From NCBI RefSeq assembly GCF_002270415.1, contig NZ_NNRI01000022.1, positions 744,001 to 808,000 of the forward strand: DNA of 64,000 bases, written 5' to 3'. How positions within the stretch are numbered: position 1 is the first letter of the stretch; every line of letters begins with the position of its first letter. The notes under the pieces are model-generated. The model made no database searches, was not told the origin of the DNA, and was given only the letters and a program-made list of their open reading frames with translations. Made by a program: the position numbers and the translations under genes. Source of the stretch: Mesorhizobium sophorae. GTDB lineage: Bacteria > Pseudomonadota > Alphaproteobacteria > Rhizobiales > Rhizobiaceae. Shown here piece after piece: positions 1 through 8,645 of the stretch.

Positions 1-684
1 CCGGTGGGCGTCAGCCAGGCCGTTGCCGGCGCCAGCGTTCCGTTCGGCTACCTGATGGCTGAAACCGCCACCACCTCCTCGCACGGCTTGCTGTTCACCG
101 GGAATCCAGCGGAGGACAAGGCGACCGGGGTAAAATCAGAGGCACTGCACGTGGAGTTCGAGGGCGCGTCGATCCACGACCTGCAGACCGTCAACATCCT
201 CGCGCTGATTGCAGCCCTGACGGCGCTGGCGGTCTGCATGTCGGGCGTCGGCGTGGTCGTTGCCTACATCCTGGCGCTTCTCGCCTTGCTTGCCGCGCTG
301 CTTGGCGCGGCCTTCAGCAGTTCGGACACGGCCAGCCCGAGCGATGCCGGCCTGCCCAGCATCGAGGTCAACAAGGGCGATGGAACCGGAGCGACAATCC
401 TGGGTGTGACCGGCCGATGGGTCTATGACGCCGGACATATCCACGACAGCTTTCATGAAGGCCACAACGAACTGCATCCGGTCCAGCAGGCGCAGATCCT
501 GGGAGGGCCGTGGGACGGTGACTGGCCCCCCGATATCGACGGGATCATTCGCGGCTACCAGGATGGCTACGCGCAATCCCAGGATCCGCTCACCAAAAGT
601 GAGCAGGCGCGACCCGGCTCCAAGTGGTCGGTGCATCCCTATGTCGACGGCTGCAACGACCGGCCGGATCATCCTCCGCACTAG
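1..684 (+). CDS. C-terminal part of an unidentified membrane protein
   Basis: The frame is open at the left edge, so this is probably the C-terminal part of a longer protein; the first in-frame start is a GTG at base 4, but the residues after it read like protein interior. Two adjacent hydrophobic stretches (about residues 64-78 and 81-104 from that GTG) look like a transmembrane hairpin. A Ser/Asp/Pro-rich linker follows, then a C-terminal region with V-T-G-R-W-V-Y-D, H145, H151 and N-E-L-H-P (155-159), which could bind a metal. I do not recognise the family. No function is proposed. Confidence 0.6.
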   Translation, partial: PVGVSQAVAGASVPFGYLMAETATTSSHGLLFTGNPAEDKATGVKSEALHVEFEGASIHDLQTVNILALIAALTALAVCMSGVGVVVAYILALLALLAALLGAAFSSSDTASPSDAGLPSIEVNKGDGTGATILGVTGRWVYDAGHIHDSFHEGHNELHPVQQAQILGGPWDGDWPPDIDGIIRGYQDGYAQSQDPLTKSEQARPGSKWSVHPYVDGCNDRPDHPPH

Positions 685-894
685 GTGGTTGCAGGCGACG
701 ACGCCAAGGAGCTTCTGGGTGCGGTCGCGAGCTTGTGCATGCATACAGGCAGGGCCGTCGCGGCCGGCGCGTTAGGACAGTCGATACATGCGAATCCTTT
801 CAAGCGGTTGTGCGCACCGGTTCAGATTTTGAGTCCGCGGCTTGAGAATCTGCTCGCCCTTGGGCAACATGGCGGCCATGCCTGAGACGCGAGA

Positions 895-1611
895 ATGAAC
901 AAGCCGATTTCTGCCGCATCGCCGCGCAAGGCGACGATGACGCTGACCGAGGCGCTCGTTGCCCGCACGATGCGTGCGGTCGAAGATGCCGGGCCGACGC
1001 CGGGCATGGTCTACATGACCGACGCCGACTATGCGCGCATCCGCGATGAGGTGCTGGCCGGCGCGCCGCCTGGACCCGTAAAACTGTTCGCCTATGGCTC
1101 GCTGCTGTGGAAGCCGGTCGGCGAGGTGAGCGGCGGCGAGCGTGCGGTTGCGACCGGCTGGCATCGTTCGTTCTGTTTTACGGTCAAGCGCTTCCGGGGC
1201 ACGGTCGAGCAGCCAGGCCTGATGATGGCGCTCGACCGCGGCGGCCAGTGCCAGGGCATGGTTTTTGAGATCGCCGAACCGGTGGCAGCCAATCTGGAAG
1301 CGCTGCTGCGCCGCGAGATGACCGTCCTGCCGGCTGTCAACGTGCCGCGCTGGCTGCAGGTCAGGACAGAAGGCGGCATGAGCCGCGCGCTCGGTTTCGT
1401 CGTCGATCCCGCCAATCCGCGCTATGCCGGCAAACTCGACAAGCAGGCGATCGCGGCGACGCTGGCCAGGGCCGTCGGCCACTGGGGTTCGGGTGCGGAA
1501 TATCTGTTCGAGACGATCCGCCATCTCGAAGCTTGCGGCATCCGCGACCGCAATCTGTGGCAGTTGCAGGAACTGGTGGCCGAGGAGATCGGTCGTACCG
1601 ACGCCGGCTGA
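895..1611 (+). CDS. ChaC-like gamma-glutamylcyclotransferase
   Basis: Predicted cytoplasmic cyclotransferase that releases 5-oxoproline from gamma-glutamyl compounds; ChaC enzymes act on glutathione. The 238-residue protein has the family signature F-A-Y-G-S-L-L-W at residues 65-72, a G-W-H-R-S-F block at 88-93 and the R-R-E-M motif near 139-142, whose glutamate (E141) is the expected catalytic residue. Bacterial ChaC proteins are of similar or slightly smaller size, and the first 60 residues are an N-terminal extension. The ATG at 895 follows a weak GA-rich ribosome site. It stands alone, with 80 bases to the downstream ArsR gene. Confidence 0.88.
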   Translation: MNKPISAASPRKATMTLTEALVARTMRAVEDAGPTPGMVYMTDADYARIRDEVLAGAPPGPVKLFAYGSLLWKPVGEVSGGERAVATGWHRSFCFTVKRFRGTVEQPGLMMALDRGGQCQGMVFEIAEPVAANLEALLRREMTVLPAVNVPRWLQVRTEGGMSRALGFVVDPANPRYAGKLDKQAIAATLARAVGHWGSGAEYLFETIRHLEACGIRDRNLWQLQELVAEEIGRTDAG

Positions 1612-1643
1612 AGCTAGCCATTTTCAGCGCCGCCAAATAATAT

Positions 1644-1700
1644 TCAACCAAACGGTTGACAATCAAAAGCCGCACACGCATATTCAACCACATGGTTGAA
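1644..1700 (+). promoter_or_regulatory. Double ArsR operator and embedded promoter
   Basis: Two palindromes lie 40 bases apart, centre to centre. The first is TCAACC-AAAC-GGTTGA (1644-1659); the second is TTCAACCA-CA-TGGTTGAA (1683-1700), which is perfect. A consensus -35 TTGACA (1656-1661) overlaps the first, and CATATT (1679-1684) at 17-base spacing overlaps the second. The second palindrome also contains the ATG at 1692 of the ArsR gene. This is the layout expected of an autorepressed promoter; binding by the ArsR protein is inferred. Confidence 0.75.
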
Positions 1701-2060
1701 TTACTTACATACGAGATGGATCAGGTCTTTCACGCCCTTGGCGACGCGACTCGCCGGCAGATGCTGCGCGAACTCGCCGGTGGCGGGCGCACGGTGAGCC
1801 AGCTGGCCGAACCGTTCGCGATGTCGCTGGCGGCTGCTTCCAAGCACATCAAGGTGCTGGAAAATGCCGGGCTGATCCGTCGCGAAGTGCTCGGCCGCAC
1901 GCATATCTGCCACCTCGAGGCTGGTCCGCTGGCCAGCGCGCATGAGTGGCTTGGAGCCTACTCGCGCTTCTGGACGGGGCGGCTTGAGATATTGGAACGA
2001 TTGCTGCGCGAAGACGACGCGCGCAAATCCTCGACACAGAAGAAGGGAGACGAGACATGA
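1692..2060 (+). CDS. ArsR/SmtB-family transcriptional repressor (SRPBCC-associated)
   Basis: A winged-helix repressor of 122 residues with the ArsR core: helix H-A-L-G-D-A-T-R-R, then V-S-Q-L-A as the first helix of the HTH and A-A-A-S-K-H-I-K-V-L as recognition helix. No metal-binding cysteine cluster is present, so it is of the metal-independent kind that usually accompanies SRPBCC/AHSA1 proteins. The ATG at 1692 is chosen because it begins the conserved region and sits inside the second operator; an upstream in-frame start at 1656 would lie within the promoter. The stop overlaps the next gene by four bases (ATGA), implying translational coupling. Probably represses its own two-gene operon. 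Confidence 0.88.
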   Translation: MVELLTYEMDQVFHALGDATRRQMLRELAGGGRTVSQLAEPFAMSLAAASKHIKVLENAGLIRREVLGRTHICHLEAGPLASAHEWLGAYSRFWTGRLEILERLLREDDARKSSTQKKGDET

Positions 2061-2590
2061 CCGATCGACATGCCGAGAATGGCTATGGCGTGCTGACCGA
2101 GCCGGCCACGTTGACGATCGAACGGCTGCTGCCCGGCCCGGCCGAGCGCATCTGGGGCTACATCACCGACCCAGAACTGCGCCGCCAATGGCTGGCCGCC
2201 GGCCCCATGGGAAGCGAGGCCGGCTCGCCCTTCGAACTCACCTGGCGCAACGACGAACTGACCGAGCCGGCCGGCGAGCGCCCGCCAGGATTTCCGACTG
2301 TGCACACCATGCCGGGTGAGATCACCGAGATCGATCCGCCGCACCGGCTCGGCATCACCTGGGGCAGCACCGGCGGCGTCACTTTCGCACTGACCCCGCA
2401 AGGGAAGGATGTGCTGCTTACCATCGTCCATCGCCGCCTGGGTGACCGCTCGCTGATGCTCAACATCGCCCCCGGCTGGCACATGCATCTCGACATTCTC
2501 GCCGCGAGGCTGCGCGGAGAACAGCCGGAGCCGTTCTGGGACGGCTGGGCGAGATTGAGGCTGGACTACGACCGACGCCTGCCGGCCTGA
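2057..2590 (+). CDS. SRPBCC (AHSA1-like) domain protein
   Basis: A 177-residue START/Bet v1-like hydrophobic-pocket protein of the AHSA1 (Hsp90 ATPase activator homologue) family. Family features are the opening pattern of a first strand followed by P-G-P-A-E-R-I-W-G-Y-I-T-D-P-E-L-R-R-Q-W and the later strand G-E-I-T-E-I-D-P-P-H-R-L. The ligand is unknown; such proteins commonly sit beside an ArsR repressor that lacks metal sites, as here. The ATG overlaps the repressor stop codon. A second ArsR-SRPBCC pair occurs at 53412-54238, and the two differ clearly in sequence. Confidence 0.85.
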   Translation: MTDRHAENGYGVLTEPATLTIERLLPGPAERIWGYITDPELRRQWLAAGPMGSEAGSPFELTWRNDELTEPAGERPPGFPTVHTMPGEITEIDPPHRLGITWGSTGGVTFALTPQGKDVLLTIVHRRLGDRSLMLNIAPGWHMHLDILAARLRGEQPEPFWDGWARLRLDYDRRLPA

Positions 2591-2790
2591 GCAGGAGAAA
2601 CGCGAAACCCGTGGAAAGGAGACGATAGCGCCGGACACTTCGAGACTTGCCTGACCGATGCTTGACGAGCGGGCGATTGCCCGCATGACGACCGCTGCCC
2701 CGCAGCGGCATTTCCCAACATTTCCCGAAATTTTTGAGCCGCCGGCCCGCGGGCCGCACAACCGCGCCTTTGTGCGCCAAGGAGAATGCC

Positions 2791-3372
2791 ATGCGTAAAT
2801 TGATCGCCGCCATGAAAATTTCCATCGACGGCAAGGCGGAGGGACCGACCGGCATCGCCGACTGGGTGCATGCCTGGTCGGAGGATTATGGGCTGACGGA
2901 TCAGGTCGATGCCTGCCTGCTTGGTGGCCGCATGTATCCTGGCTACGAGCAGTACTGGACCGCGATCCAGAACGCGCCCAACGAGCCGCTACCGATGACC
3001 CGCAAGCCAGCGGCGCGGGAAGAGTTGCCCTGGGCACGCTTTGCCGCCAAAACGCCGCACTATGTGCTGTCGAACACGCTGAATTCAGCCAACTGGCCGC
3101 TGACGCGTTTTCTCAGGTCGAACGACGATGTCGCGGCACTGAAGCGCCAGCCCGGCAAGGACATTTATTTGATGGGCGGCTCGACCATCGTCGACAGCCT
3201 TACCGAGGCCGGGCTGGTCGATGAGCTGCGCCTCGTCCTCTATCCGCTGATTGCCGGCGAGGGCAAGGTGCTGTTTTCGACGACGGCTCAGCGGCGCGAC
3301 CTGGAACTGACCAAAGTCGAGCAATTGCCAGGCGGGCGGCTGAGCCTGGTCTACAATCTCACCCGTCCCTGA
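2791..3372 (+). CDS. Dihydrofolate reductase-fold protein (RibD C-terminal family)
   Basis: A 193-residue member of the RibD-C/dihydrofolate-reductase fold. It opens M-R-K-L-I-A-A-M-K-I-S-I-D-G, the usual first strand, and has L-L-G-G-R-M-Y and the cofactor-loop-like L-M-G-G-S-T-I-V (about residues 128-135), followed by L-V-D-E-L-R-L-V-L-Y-P. Members are NAD(P)H-dependent reductases of mostly unknown substrate and often lie near SRPBCC genes. The ATG at 2791 has AAGGAG at 2779-2784 upstream, so longer in-frame starts are rejected. The 3' end overlaps the convergent GH127 gene by 14 bases. Confidence 0.83.
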   Translation: MRKLIAAMKISIDGKAEGPTGIADWVHAWSEDYGLTDQVDACLLGGRMYPGYEQYWTAIQNAPNEPLPMTRKPAAREELPWARFAAKTPHYVLSNTLNSANWPLTRFLRSNDDVAALKRQPGKDIYLMGGSTIVDSLTEAGLVDELRLVLYPLIAGEGKVLFSTTAQRRDLELTKVEQLPGGRLSLVYNLTRP

Positions 3373-5329
3373 GCCAGACCAGCATTTCGCCGGGCTCGCG
3401 GTTGTCCCAGGCGAAATAGGGAATGGCGGTCAGGCGCGTTTGAGTGGTGGCTGGCGGCGCTGGCCGGTAGAGCCCGCTTTGCCAGCCGTCGCCGGCATCG
3501 GCTTGCGCGGTGGCCGACAGCGTCACCACGCCGCCGAGAAGCTCCGGCCGCTGCCGCGCTTCGACGCTTGCCGTCCTCGGCAGCGTCAGGCGATGCAGCT
3601 GGCTTTCATTGTCGGTCGCCTCGACGCAGTAGATCAGCGGACCGCGCGATAGCGCGACACGGCCGGCATCCTGCCGCACCTGCGGGTTGGCATAGAGCCG
3701 CTCGATCGGCATTTCGAGATCGAGAAGGACGCGGTCGCCCTTCTTCCATGTGCGCCGGATAGCGGCATAGCCGTCGCTGGTGGCATCCGCCAGGCCGACC
3801 GGCTCGCCGTTCACCGTCATTTCGGCGCCGGTGCTCCAGGCCGGGATGCGCAGGTGCAGCGTGAACTCCACCGGCGCCTGCGGCTCGAGCGTGATCTCGA
3901 CGGCGCCGTCCCAGGGATAACGGCTCGCCTGCGTCAGGCTCACCGGGGTGCCTGATATGTCGAAGCGGGCGGTCGAGTCGCCATAGAGATGCACGGCAAC
4001 AGCATCGTCGGCCAGGCTGTAGAAATAGCTGCCGATCGAGGCGACCATGCGCCCGATATTGGGCGGGCAGCAGGGGCAACGGTGCCATTTCCAGCGGTTA
4101 TGCTTGCCCCGGCTTTCGAGCGGATTCTCGTAGAAGAACAGCGAGCCGTCGAGCGACAGGCCCGAGATCGAGCCATTGTAGAGGGCGCGCTCCATGATGT
4201 CGGCGTAGCGGGCGTTCGGCCCCATGCCAAGCATACGGCTGGCCCAGAACACCAGCCCGACCGCGGCGCAGGTCTCGGCATAGGCGCTCTCGTTGGGCAG
4301 GTCGTAATCGCTGGTGAAACCCTCATTGTCCGCCGACGGCCCCAGTCCGCCGGTGATGTAGAGGCTCTTGGTGGTGACATCGTCCCACAGCCGGTCGAGC
4401 GCCGTCCGCAGCGTGTCGTCGCCATATTCGGTGGCGATGTCGGCCATGCCGGAATAGAGGTACATTGCCCTGACCGCATGGCCGACGACCTTGTCCTGCT
4501 CGCGCACCGGAATGTGCGACTGGTTGTACTCATAGGTCTTGAAGTGGAAATCCTTCGGATCGGCACCGCGGGTGCGCGCCTCCTCGTCGAAGTAATGTGG
4601 CTGCTGGCCGCGCTGGTCGATGAAGTATTTCGCCAGCTCCATGTATTTCTGCTCGCCGGTCACCCGCGCCAGCTTGACCAGCGCCAGCTCGATCTCCTCA
4701 TGGCCGCAATAGCCATGTTTCTGGCCGGGCCGCGGCCCCAGCACCGTGGCGATATGGTCGGCGAAGCGGCACATCACATCGAGCAGTTTGCGTTTTCCAG
4801 TGGCCTGGTAGTAGGCGACCGCGCCTTCGATCAGGTGGCCGGCACAATAGAGTTCGTGGCAGTCGCGCAAATTGGTCCAGCGCAGGCCGGGCTGGATGCG
4901 CTGATACCAGCTCGAGAGGTAGCCGTCCGGCTGCTGCAGCTTCTCATACATGTCGATGACGGCATCAATCTTCTTCTCCAGCTCGGGGTTCTTGCGCCGG
5001 TAGAGCGAATAGGCCGCGGTCTCGATGGTCTTGCCCCAGTCGGAATCCCAGAACATCTGCGTCGTCACCGTGCTGGCGGTGAAGCCGTCGCTGACATGGA
5101 AGGGGATGACGACACCGGGCGAGGGCCAGTCCGGGTCGATCTGCTCCAGCATTCGGGCCTCGACACAGCGGTCGTAAAGGATGCCGGCGGTGGTGCTGGC
5201 GACGGCGTCGGCGCGGTCGCCCCAGAAACCCTGCACGTCGACCTGCGGCACCGGCAGCGGGCGGAAGGCGAGCTTGGGCTTGCCCGTCTTGCCCGCTCCG
5301 ACGGTTTGGGTGGATGGCGATGCGGTCAT
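3359..5329 (-). CDS. Glycoside hydrolase family 127 (beta-L-arabinofuranosidase-like)
   Basis: A 656-residue GH127 enzyme, the size expected for the family. In the characterised HypBA1 enzyme a Glu and three Cys bind zinc, one Cys being the nucleophile; the matching residues here are E352 and C354 (in A-E-T-C) and C420/C421 (in C-P-C-C-P-P-N). An (alpha/alpha)6 barrel is followed by beta domains. No signal peptide is seen, so it should act in the cytoplasm on imported oligosaccharides containing L-arabinofuranose; related subfamilies have other substrates. It is the last gene of the sugar operon, 22 bases after the second permease. The start has GGAG just upstream. Confidence 0.9.
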   Translation of the reverse strand: MTASPSTQTVGAGKTGKPKLAFRPLPVPQVDVQGFWGDRADAVASTTAGILYDRCVEARMLEQIDPDWPSPGVVIPFHVSDGFTASTVTTQMFWDSDWGKTIETAAYSLYRRKNPELEKKIDAVIDMYEKLQQPDGYLSSWYQRIQPGLRWTNLRDCHELYCAGHLIEGAVAYYQATGKRKLLDVMCRFADHIATVLGPRPGQKHGYCGHEEIELALVKLARVTGEQKYMELAKYFIDQRGQQPHYFDEEARTRGADPKDFHFKTYEYNQSHIPVREQDKVVGHAVRAMYLYSGMADIATEYGDDTLRTALDRLWDDVTTKSLYITGGLGPSADNEGFTSDYDLPNESAYAETCAAVGLVFWASRMLGMGPNARYADIMERALYNGSISGLSLDGSLFFYENPLESRGKHNRWKWHRCPCCPPNIGRMVASIGSYFYSLADDAVAVHLYGDSTARFDISGTPVSLTQASRYPWDGAVEITLEPQAPVEFTLHLRIPAWSTGAEMTVNGEPVGLADATSDGYAAIRRTWKKGDRVLLDLEMPIERLYANPQVRQDAGRVALSRGPLIYCVEATDNESQLHRLTLPRTASVEARQRPELLGGVVTLSATAQADAGDGWQSGLYRPAPPATTQTRLTAIPYFAWDNREPGEMLVWLRDG

Positions 5330-5351
5330 GAACTTACTCCATTCGGTCGAA

Positions 5352-6209
5352 TTACTTGACGGCTCCGGCCATCAGGCCGCGGATGTAGAAGCGCTGCAGA
5401 ACCAGGAACAGGATGAGGCACGGCACCATCATCACGGTGACGCCCGCCTGCACCGCGCCCCAGTCGATGGCGCCGAAACGGCCCGACTGAAGTGCCGTCA
5501 TCATCACCGGCAGCGTGAATTTGGACTGGTCGGTCATCAGCACCAGGGCGGCGAGGAACTCGTTCCAGGCGCCGAGGAAGGCAAACAGCGCGATGGTGAC
5601 GACGCCCGGCCAGACCAGCGGCAGCATCACCTTCACAAGCATGGTGAGATTGCCGGCGCCGTCCATGCGGGCGGCTTCCTCGATCTCGCGCGGCACCGCG
5701 TCGAAGGCATTGCGCATCATGAAGATCGAGAACGGCAGCTGCAGCGTCACATAGACGCCGACCAGGCCGGTCAGCGTGTTGTGCAGGCCAAGCTTGGTCA
5801 GCACCAGGAAGATCGGCGTCAGGATCGACTGGAACGGGATCATGATCGTCGACAGGATGAGGACGAAGAACAGGTCCTTGAACGGAAAACGGAACCGCGA
5901 AAAGCCATAGCCGGCCAGCACGCTGACGGCGACCGACAGCACGACGGTCATCACCGAGACATAGATGCTGTTCTGCGCCGAGATCCAGAGCCCGTCACCG
6001 AAGCTGTTGAGCGTGACATAGTTCTCCAGCGAGACGCCCGACGTCGGCCACGGCGGCAGGGGCGGCAGGCGCGCTTCCTGCGCCGGCTTGAAGGCCGACA
6101 GCACCGCCCACACGATCGGCGCCGCAAACAGCACCGAGGCGATGATGCCGGTCGAATGCTCGGCGATGCGGGCGGCGAGCCTGCGATTGCGGGAGGTGGC
6201 CTGCGCCAT
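5352..6209 (-). CDS. Sugar ABC transporter permease (MalG type)
   Basis: Inner-membrane permease of 285 residues with six predicted membrane segments and the EAA loop (E-I-E-E-A-A-R-M-D-G-A, about residues 180-190) that contacts the ATPase. The pattern matches the MalG/CUT1 family for oligosaccharides. The ATG at 6209 overlaps the upstream permease stop (ATGA), which decides against a start 11 codons earlier. It should pair with the 6209-7138 permease; no cognate ATPase is encoded nearby, so a shared MsmK/UgpC-type ATPase is expected elsewhere. Confidence 0.9.
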   Translation of the reverse strand: MAQATSRNRRLAARIAEHSTGIIASVLFAAPIVWAVLSAFKPAQEARLPPLPPWPTSGVSLENYVTLNSFGDGLWISAQNSIYVSVMTVVLSVAVSVLAGYGFSRFRFPFKDLFFVLILSTIMIPFQSILTPIFLVLTKLGLHNTLTGLVGVYVTLQLPFSIFMMRNAFDAVPREIEEAARMDGAGNLTMLVKVMLPLVWPGVVTIALFAFLGAWNEFLAALVLMTDQSKFTLPVMMTALQSGRFGAIDWGAVQAGVTVMMVPCLILFLVLQRFYIRGLMAGAVK

Positions 6210-7138
6210 CAGTCGAGACCCTCCGGCTTGCGCAGCAGCCACAGCTGGACGAGGCTGAGCGCCACCAGGATGACCAGCAGGACCATGGACAGCGCGGCGC
6301 CATAGCCGAGCTTGAACGACACGAAGGACTGGTTGAAGATCCAGTAGACTGCCGTCAGCGTCTGGTTGCGCGGGCCGCCGCGCAGGATGATGTAGAACTG
6401 GTCGAAGGCGAGGATCGAGCCGGCGACCGACAGGATCAGCGCCAGCGCCAGAGTGCGGCGCATCAGCGGCAGCGTGATCGCCCTGAACCGGGCGAACGGC
6501 CCGGCGCCGTCGATGACCGCCGCCTCCTGCAGGTCCTGCGGGATCGATTGCAGGCCAGCCATCAGGATGATCATGGTGAAGCCGGCGACCTTCCAGACGA
6601 CCATGGCGATGATCGACCAGAAGGCCGGCTGGAAGGTGGCCAAGAGGTTGAACTTCCTGTCGATCAGGCCAAGATCATAGGCGGCGGGACTGAACAGGCC
6701 GGAATCGACGTTCAAGAGCCATGACCAGAGCAGGCTGGCCGAAGCAAAGCCGACGACCGCCGGCATGAAGAACATTGTGCGATAGAGATTGGTCAGCGGA
6801 CGCGGCCGTTCGACGAACAGCGCCAGCGGAAACGCCACCGCGAAGATCGCGATGGTGACGACCAGTGTGTACCAGCCAGTGAAGCGCAGCGCATTCCAGA
6901 ACCTGGTGTCGTGCAGGATCGCGACATAGTTGCCGAGGCCGATGTAGCTGCGCTCGCCCATCAGCGGCCAGTTGTGCAGCGACATCCACGCCGTCATGCC
7001 GAGCGGGATGAGGAAGAAGACGACGACCAGCGCGACGGCCGGCGCGACATAGAGCAGGCCGATCCACTGCCGGCGGCCGGCGCCGGTGAGCTTTCGGGCG
7101 CGTGGTGGGGCAGGGGTTGCTGCTGTGATGGAGGTCAT
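6209..7138 (-). CDS. Sugar ABC transporter permease (MalF type)
   Basis: Inner-membrane permease of 309 residues, CUT1 family. After a short polar N-terminus, membrane segments begin at I-G-L-L-Y-V-A-P-A-V-A-L; the EAA loop reads L-Q-E-A-A-V-I-D-G-A. The start at 7138 lies just past a GGAGG (TGGAGGTC ATG) and begins with M-T-S-I-T. A longer frame upstream reads through the palindromic repeat at 7158-7291 and is not credible. It partners the MalG-type permease at 5352-6209. Confidence 0.9.
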   Translation of the reverse strand: MTSITAATPAPPRARKLTGAGRRQWIGLLYVAPAVALVVVFFLIPLGMTAWMSLHNWPLMGERSYIGLGNYVAILHDTRFWNALRFTGWYTLVVTIAIFAVAFPLALFVERPRPLTNLYRTMFFMPAVVGFASASLLWSWLLNVDSGLFSPAAYDLGLIDRKFNLLATFQPAFWSIIAMVVWKVAGFTMIILMAGLQSIPQDLQEAAVIDGAGPFARFRAITLPLMRRTLALALILSVAGSILAFDQFYIILRGGPRNQTLTAVYWIFNQSFVSFKLGYGAALSMVLLVILVALSLVQLWLLRKPEGLD

Positions 7139-7157
7139 GCTTGCTCTTCCGTTGCAT

Positions 7158-7291
7158 CCGGCGCGCCGCCCTACCTCCCCCTTGTGGGGAGGTTGGACCG
7201 CAGGTCCGGGTGGTGGGCCGGCGCCGCCCGCACCCCGCTGCTTCGCAGAGACCCTTCCCACAAAGGGGGAGGGTAAGGAGCGGCGCGCCGG
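7158..7291. repeat. Palindromic intergenic repeat, type A
   Basis: A 134-base imperfect inverted repeat in the gap between the binding-protein and permease genes. Outer arms are CCGGCGCGCCGC (7158-7169) and GCGGCGCGCCGG (7280-7291). Inner arms contain CCTCCCCCTTGTGGG and CCCACAAAGGGGGAGG. It resembles rhizobial intergenic mosaic elements. Within an operon it could fold in the mRNA and set the level of binding protein above that of the permeases. Confidence 0.75.
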
Positions 7292-7333
7292 CCACCCGCC
7301 CAGGGAGACAGGCGGGCGGCCGGCAGGCGTCCG

Positions 7334-8581
7334 CTACTTCTGCGGCGCCTGGTCTATGATCGACTGCATCGTCTCCTGGGCATTGGCGATGGCGCCGTCG
7401 ACATCGTCGCCGAAGAAGACCTCGTTGATCATCTGCGTCCACGGACCGTTGGCGGAGTTGATCAAATCGTTGAACACCACGGAATAGGGGGTGCGACCCT
7501 TGGCCATGGCCTCGGCGGCGATCTGGTAGCGCGGATCGAGATCCTTCAGCGCTTCCTTGGCGATGTCGCCGCGCACCGGCAGGCTGCCGTACTTGGCCAG
7601 GATGGTCTGGCCCTCGAGCGAATAGGCGAAATCGAGGAACTCCTTCACCACGGCGAGTTTCGGGGTGCCCTTGGTGACGACGAAATTGTCACCGCCGGCA
7701 AAGGACGACCAGCCGCTGTCCTTGCCCGGCAGGAAGGTAACGCCGTAGTCGACATCGGGATACTGAGTGTTGAGTGCGCCGATGGCGAAGGCGCCGGACG
7801 GCGAGATGCCGATATTGCCGGCGGCGAAGGCGGCAAAGAAGTTGGCACCGGTATCGGTCTGCGCGCCTGCTGGCACCAGGTCCTTCTTGACCATCGAGCG
7901 GTAGAGGTCGATGGCGCCGCGCAGTTGCGGGCTGTCCAGCGTCGCCTTCGAGCCATCCTCGCTGAGGATATCACCGCCCGAGGCCCAGATCAGCGGCGTG
8001 AAGGTGAAGATGTTGCAGCCGCCGCAATTGCCGGAGAAGTAGAAGCCCTTGATGTTGCCGCCGAGCGCGTTGACCTTCTCGGCGTCGGCGGCGATCTCGG
8101 CCCAGTTGGTCGGTCCTTTTTCGGGATCGAGGCCGGCCTGCTTGAACAGCTTCTTGTTCCAGATCAGCACCGAGGCGTCGGCCGAGAACGGCAGGCCGTA
8201 GATGTGGTCCTTGTAGGTGCCGGTCTTCACATGCGCAGGCGACAGGCTGGAGAAATAGGGCAGCGACTTCGCCCAGTCGGTGATGTCCTCGAGCTGGCCG
8301 GCGGCGGCGAAGGACGGGGTGTAGATCAGGTCGAGCGACAGCGCGTCGGGCGCCGTGCCGCCGGCGGCCGCCGCACCATATTTCGGGATGATCTCGGCAT
8401 TGGGGATGATGTCCAGCTTGATCTGGTTGGTGTGCGCCTTGTTGTAGGCATCGACGATCCTCGGCATGAAATTCGAGCCGTCGGCGCGCACCCAAATGTT
8501 GGCTGTCTCGGCGGCCGCGGCACTGATGCCGCCACCTAGAACGGCAGCGGCCAGGGCCAGTTTGGCAATCAGGTTCCTCAT
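7334..8581 (-). CDS. Sugar ABC transporter substrate-binding protein
   Basis: Periplasmic binding protein of 415 residues, family 1 (CUT1). It starts M-R-N-L-I-A-K with a typical signal peptide (hydrophobic A/L/G core, cleavage near residue 24 at A-A-A-E). A GGAGGACG ribosome site precedes the ATG at 8581. The mature protein has the usual Y-N-K-A-H start and a strongly conserved aromatic-rich ligand region. Ligand is inferred from the linked GH127 enzyme: probably an arabinose-containing oligosaccharide. It lies 64 bases after the LacI gene on the same strand. Confidence 0.92.
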   Translation of the reverse strand: MRNLIAKLALAAAVLGGGISAAAAETANIWVRADGSNFMPRIVDAYNKAHTNQIKLDIIPNAEIIPKYGAAAAGGTAPDALSLDLIYTPSFAAAGQLEDITDWAKSLPYFSSLSPAHVKTGTYKDHIYGLPFSADASVLIWNKKLFKQAGLDPEKGPTNWAEIAADAEKVNALGGNIKGFYFSGNCGGCNIFTFTPLIWASGGDILSEDGSKATLDSPQLRGAIDLYRSMVKKDLVPAGAQTDTGANFFAAFAAGNIGISPSGAFAIGALNTQYPDVDYGVTFLPGKDSGWSSFAGGDNFVVTKGTPKLAVVKEFLDFAYSLEGQTILAKYGSLPVRGDIAKEALKDLDPRYQIAAEAMAKGRTPYSVVFNDLINSANGPWTQMINEVFFGDDVDGAIANAQETMQSIIDQAPQK

Positions 8582-8645
8582 GTTCGTCCTCCTCCAGGGT
8601 TCGCCGCGGTCCGCGGCTTGGCGCCGATCGCGCGGCGCGTGGTTT

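Noticed and set aside
685..894. Small frames between the first gene and the ChaC-like gene
   Set aside because: They overlap neighbours in the wrong frame and show no protein-like composition.
3989..5359. Long open frame on the plus strand opposite the GH127 gene
   Set aside because: The minus strand encodes a clear GH127 with active-site residues; the opposite frame is open only because of GC-rich codon bias.
7158..7291. Rho-independent terminator within the sugar operon
   Set aside because: The structure is much longer than a terminator, lacks a T run, and is similar in kind to repeats seen elsewhere in the window.
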